Assembly (NCBI GenBank): GCA_022316685.1
Contig: JAKJHU010000037.1
Location: 21,537,188-21,601,187 of the forward strand
Reading direction: 5' to 3'
Length of the DNA: 64,000 nucleotides
Origin: Progne subis subis
Lineage: Eukaryota > Chordata > Aves > Passeriformes > Hirundinidae
The position numbers and the translations under genes are program-made. The first letter of the stretch is position 1. Each line of letters begins with the position of its first letter. The notes below the pieces were generated by a model that was given only the letters and a program-made list of their open reading frames with translations, was not told the origin of the DNA and searched no databases. Positions 63,097 to 64,000 of the stretch are shown here, one piece after another.

Positions 63097-63430
63097 CAGA
63101 CCAATATTTCCATCAAGACCAAGCCAAAAGACAAATGCTTGAGGCAGGAGGATTGTGATGGACCTTCAGCCAGTGGCAGAAAGCCCATTTGTTTTTATGC
63201 TTCATCTTGGGCGTGACAAAGCTGTGATCTCTCATTGGGAAATCCATGCTAAATTATTCTCTCTCTCTCTAATCTGCTTTGAAATTAATCTGACTCCATG
63301 TCTATCTCCCCAGATTTCCTCACCCCAGTGAGCTGTCTTTTTGCCACTACATGCCAGGGTGCCCATTCAGATGAGTTGGGACAGCTGTTTGTGGTGCTAA
63401 GTCAGCACACTGATGCCAAAAAAAGTCAGA

Positions 63431-63959
63431 ATCATAAAATGGTTTGGATTGAAGGGACCTTTAAAGGCCATCTAGTCCAACCACCCTGCCTTGACCAAGG
63501 ACATACTCAACTAGACAAGGTGTTTCAGAATCTCATCCAACCTGATCTGAATTTTTTCCAGGGATGGGGCATCTACCACTTGTATGGAAAACCTGTTGCA
63601 GTGTTTCACCACTCTCATTTAAAAAAAAAAAAGTCTTCCATATATCTGGTCCGAATCTAACCTCTCTTTTAACTCTTTTAATTTAAAACCATTACCCCTT
63701 TTCCTGTCTCAACAAAACCAACTGAAAATTTGTCCCCATCTTTCTTATAAGCTCCCTTTAAATATTAAAAGGCAATAAGGTCTTCCCAGAGCCTTCTCTT
63801 CCCCAGGCTGATCAATCTCAAGCTGTCCCAGCAGCCTGTGTTCATAGGAGAGGTGCTCCAGCCCTCTGGTCATTTTTGTAGTCCTCCTATGGAGCTGCTC
63901 CAACAGATCTCATGTCTTTCCTGTCCTGAAAACTCCAGAGCTGGATGTAGTACTGCAGG
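63431..63959 (-). mobile_element. CR1 LINE, antisense, 5'-truncated with 3' end retained
   Basis: Read on the + strand it starts with AATCATAAAATGGTTTGGAT and GAAGGGACCTTTAAAGGCCA, the reverse complement of the CR1 3' terminus. It continues through ATCTAGTCCAACCACCCTGC, TCTTCCCCAGGCTGATCAAT, AGCTGTCCCAGCAGCCTGTG and ACTCCAGAGCTGGATGTAGT, all typical avian CR1. Homology ends at about 63959 (GTACTGCAGGT, then unrelated sequence), so the element's 5' truncation point lies inside the window. An internal A12 run at about 63620 interrupts it. No convincing target-site duplication was seen. Its reading frame is decayed. Confidence 0.93.
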
Positions 63960-64000
63960 TAAATAACTCCATTTTTGCATCTGAAATTTGTTTTTTAAGA

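Noticed and set aside
1..64000. tRNA, rRNA, CRISPR arrays, bacterial operons or integrated viral genes
   Set aside because: No tRNA B-box with cloverleaf, no regularly spaced direct repeats and no viral-type protein motifs were found in any frame.

Overview
The window reads as vertebrate nuclear DNA, most likely from a bird. It is AT-rich, has no dense prokaryote-like coding, and carries few interspersed repeats. Those I can recognise are CR1 LINEs, the dominant avian retrotransposon, including a reverse-strand copy with a typical CR1 3' end at the right edge. Crocodilians and turtles also carry CR1. The low repeat load favours a bird, and nothing seen fixes the species.

The only protein-coding gene I can support is SPIDR (scaffold protein involved in DNA repair, KIAA0146), on the + strand. 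Two adjacent internal exons are visible, 39668-39878 and 41715-41965. Both have good splice sites, compatible phases and clear residue matches to the middle of vertebrate SPIDR, compared from memory. The first starts inside a codon and the second ends inside one, so more exons must lie on both sides. I found no further SPIDR exon, so I infer that about 39.6 kb on the left and about 22 kb on the right are introns running past both edges.

Layout: 1-39667 is intronic, with a CpG-dense block at 4955-5285 (CRE, paired TEAD-like sites, G-quadruplex motif), a T-rich tract near 20.2 kb, an old CR1 at 32.9-33.4 kb and a GC-raised block flanked by poly(A) at 35.9-36.3 kb. The two SPIDR exons follow, separated by a 1.8 kb intron containing a (T)33 run. 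The right side, 41966-64000, holds two exon-like segments with good splice signals but no SPIDR homology (46062-46195 and 48250-48348). It also holds a CR1 fragment at 49.3 kb, a CpG-rich block at 51.3-51.7 kb beside an AT-palindromic satellite, a TA/TG microsatellite at 57.8 kb, paired inverted repeats at 63.05 kb and a reverse-strand CR1 at 63.4-63.96 kb.

I saw no tRNA, rRNA, CRISPR array, operon or intact transposon gene. Most open frames look like chance frames in non-coding DNA. I did not find a new multi-gene system. The best leads are the two CpG-rich blocks, the candidate cassette exons and an apparent excess of MAF/BACH/NF-E2-type motifs.
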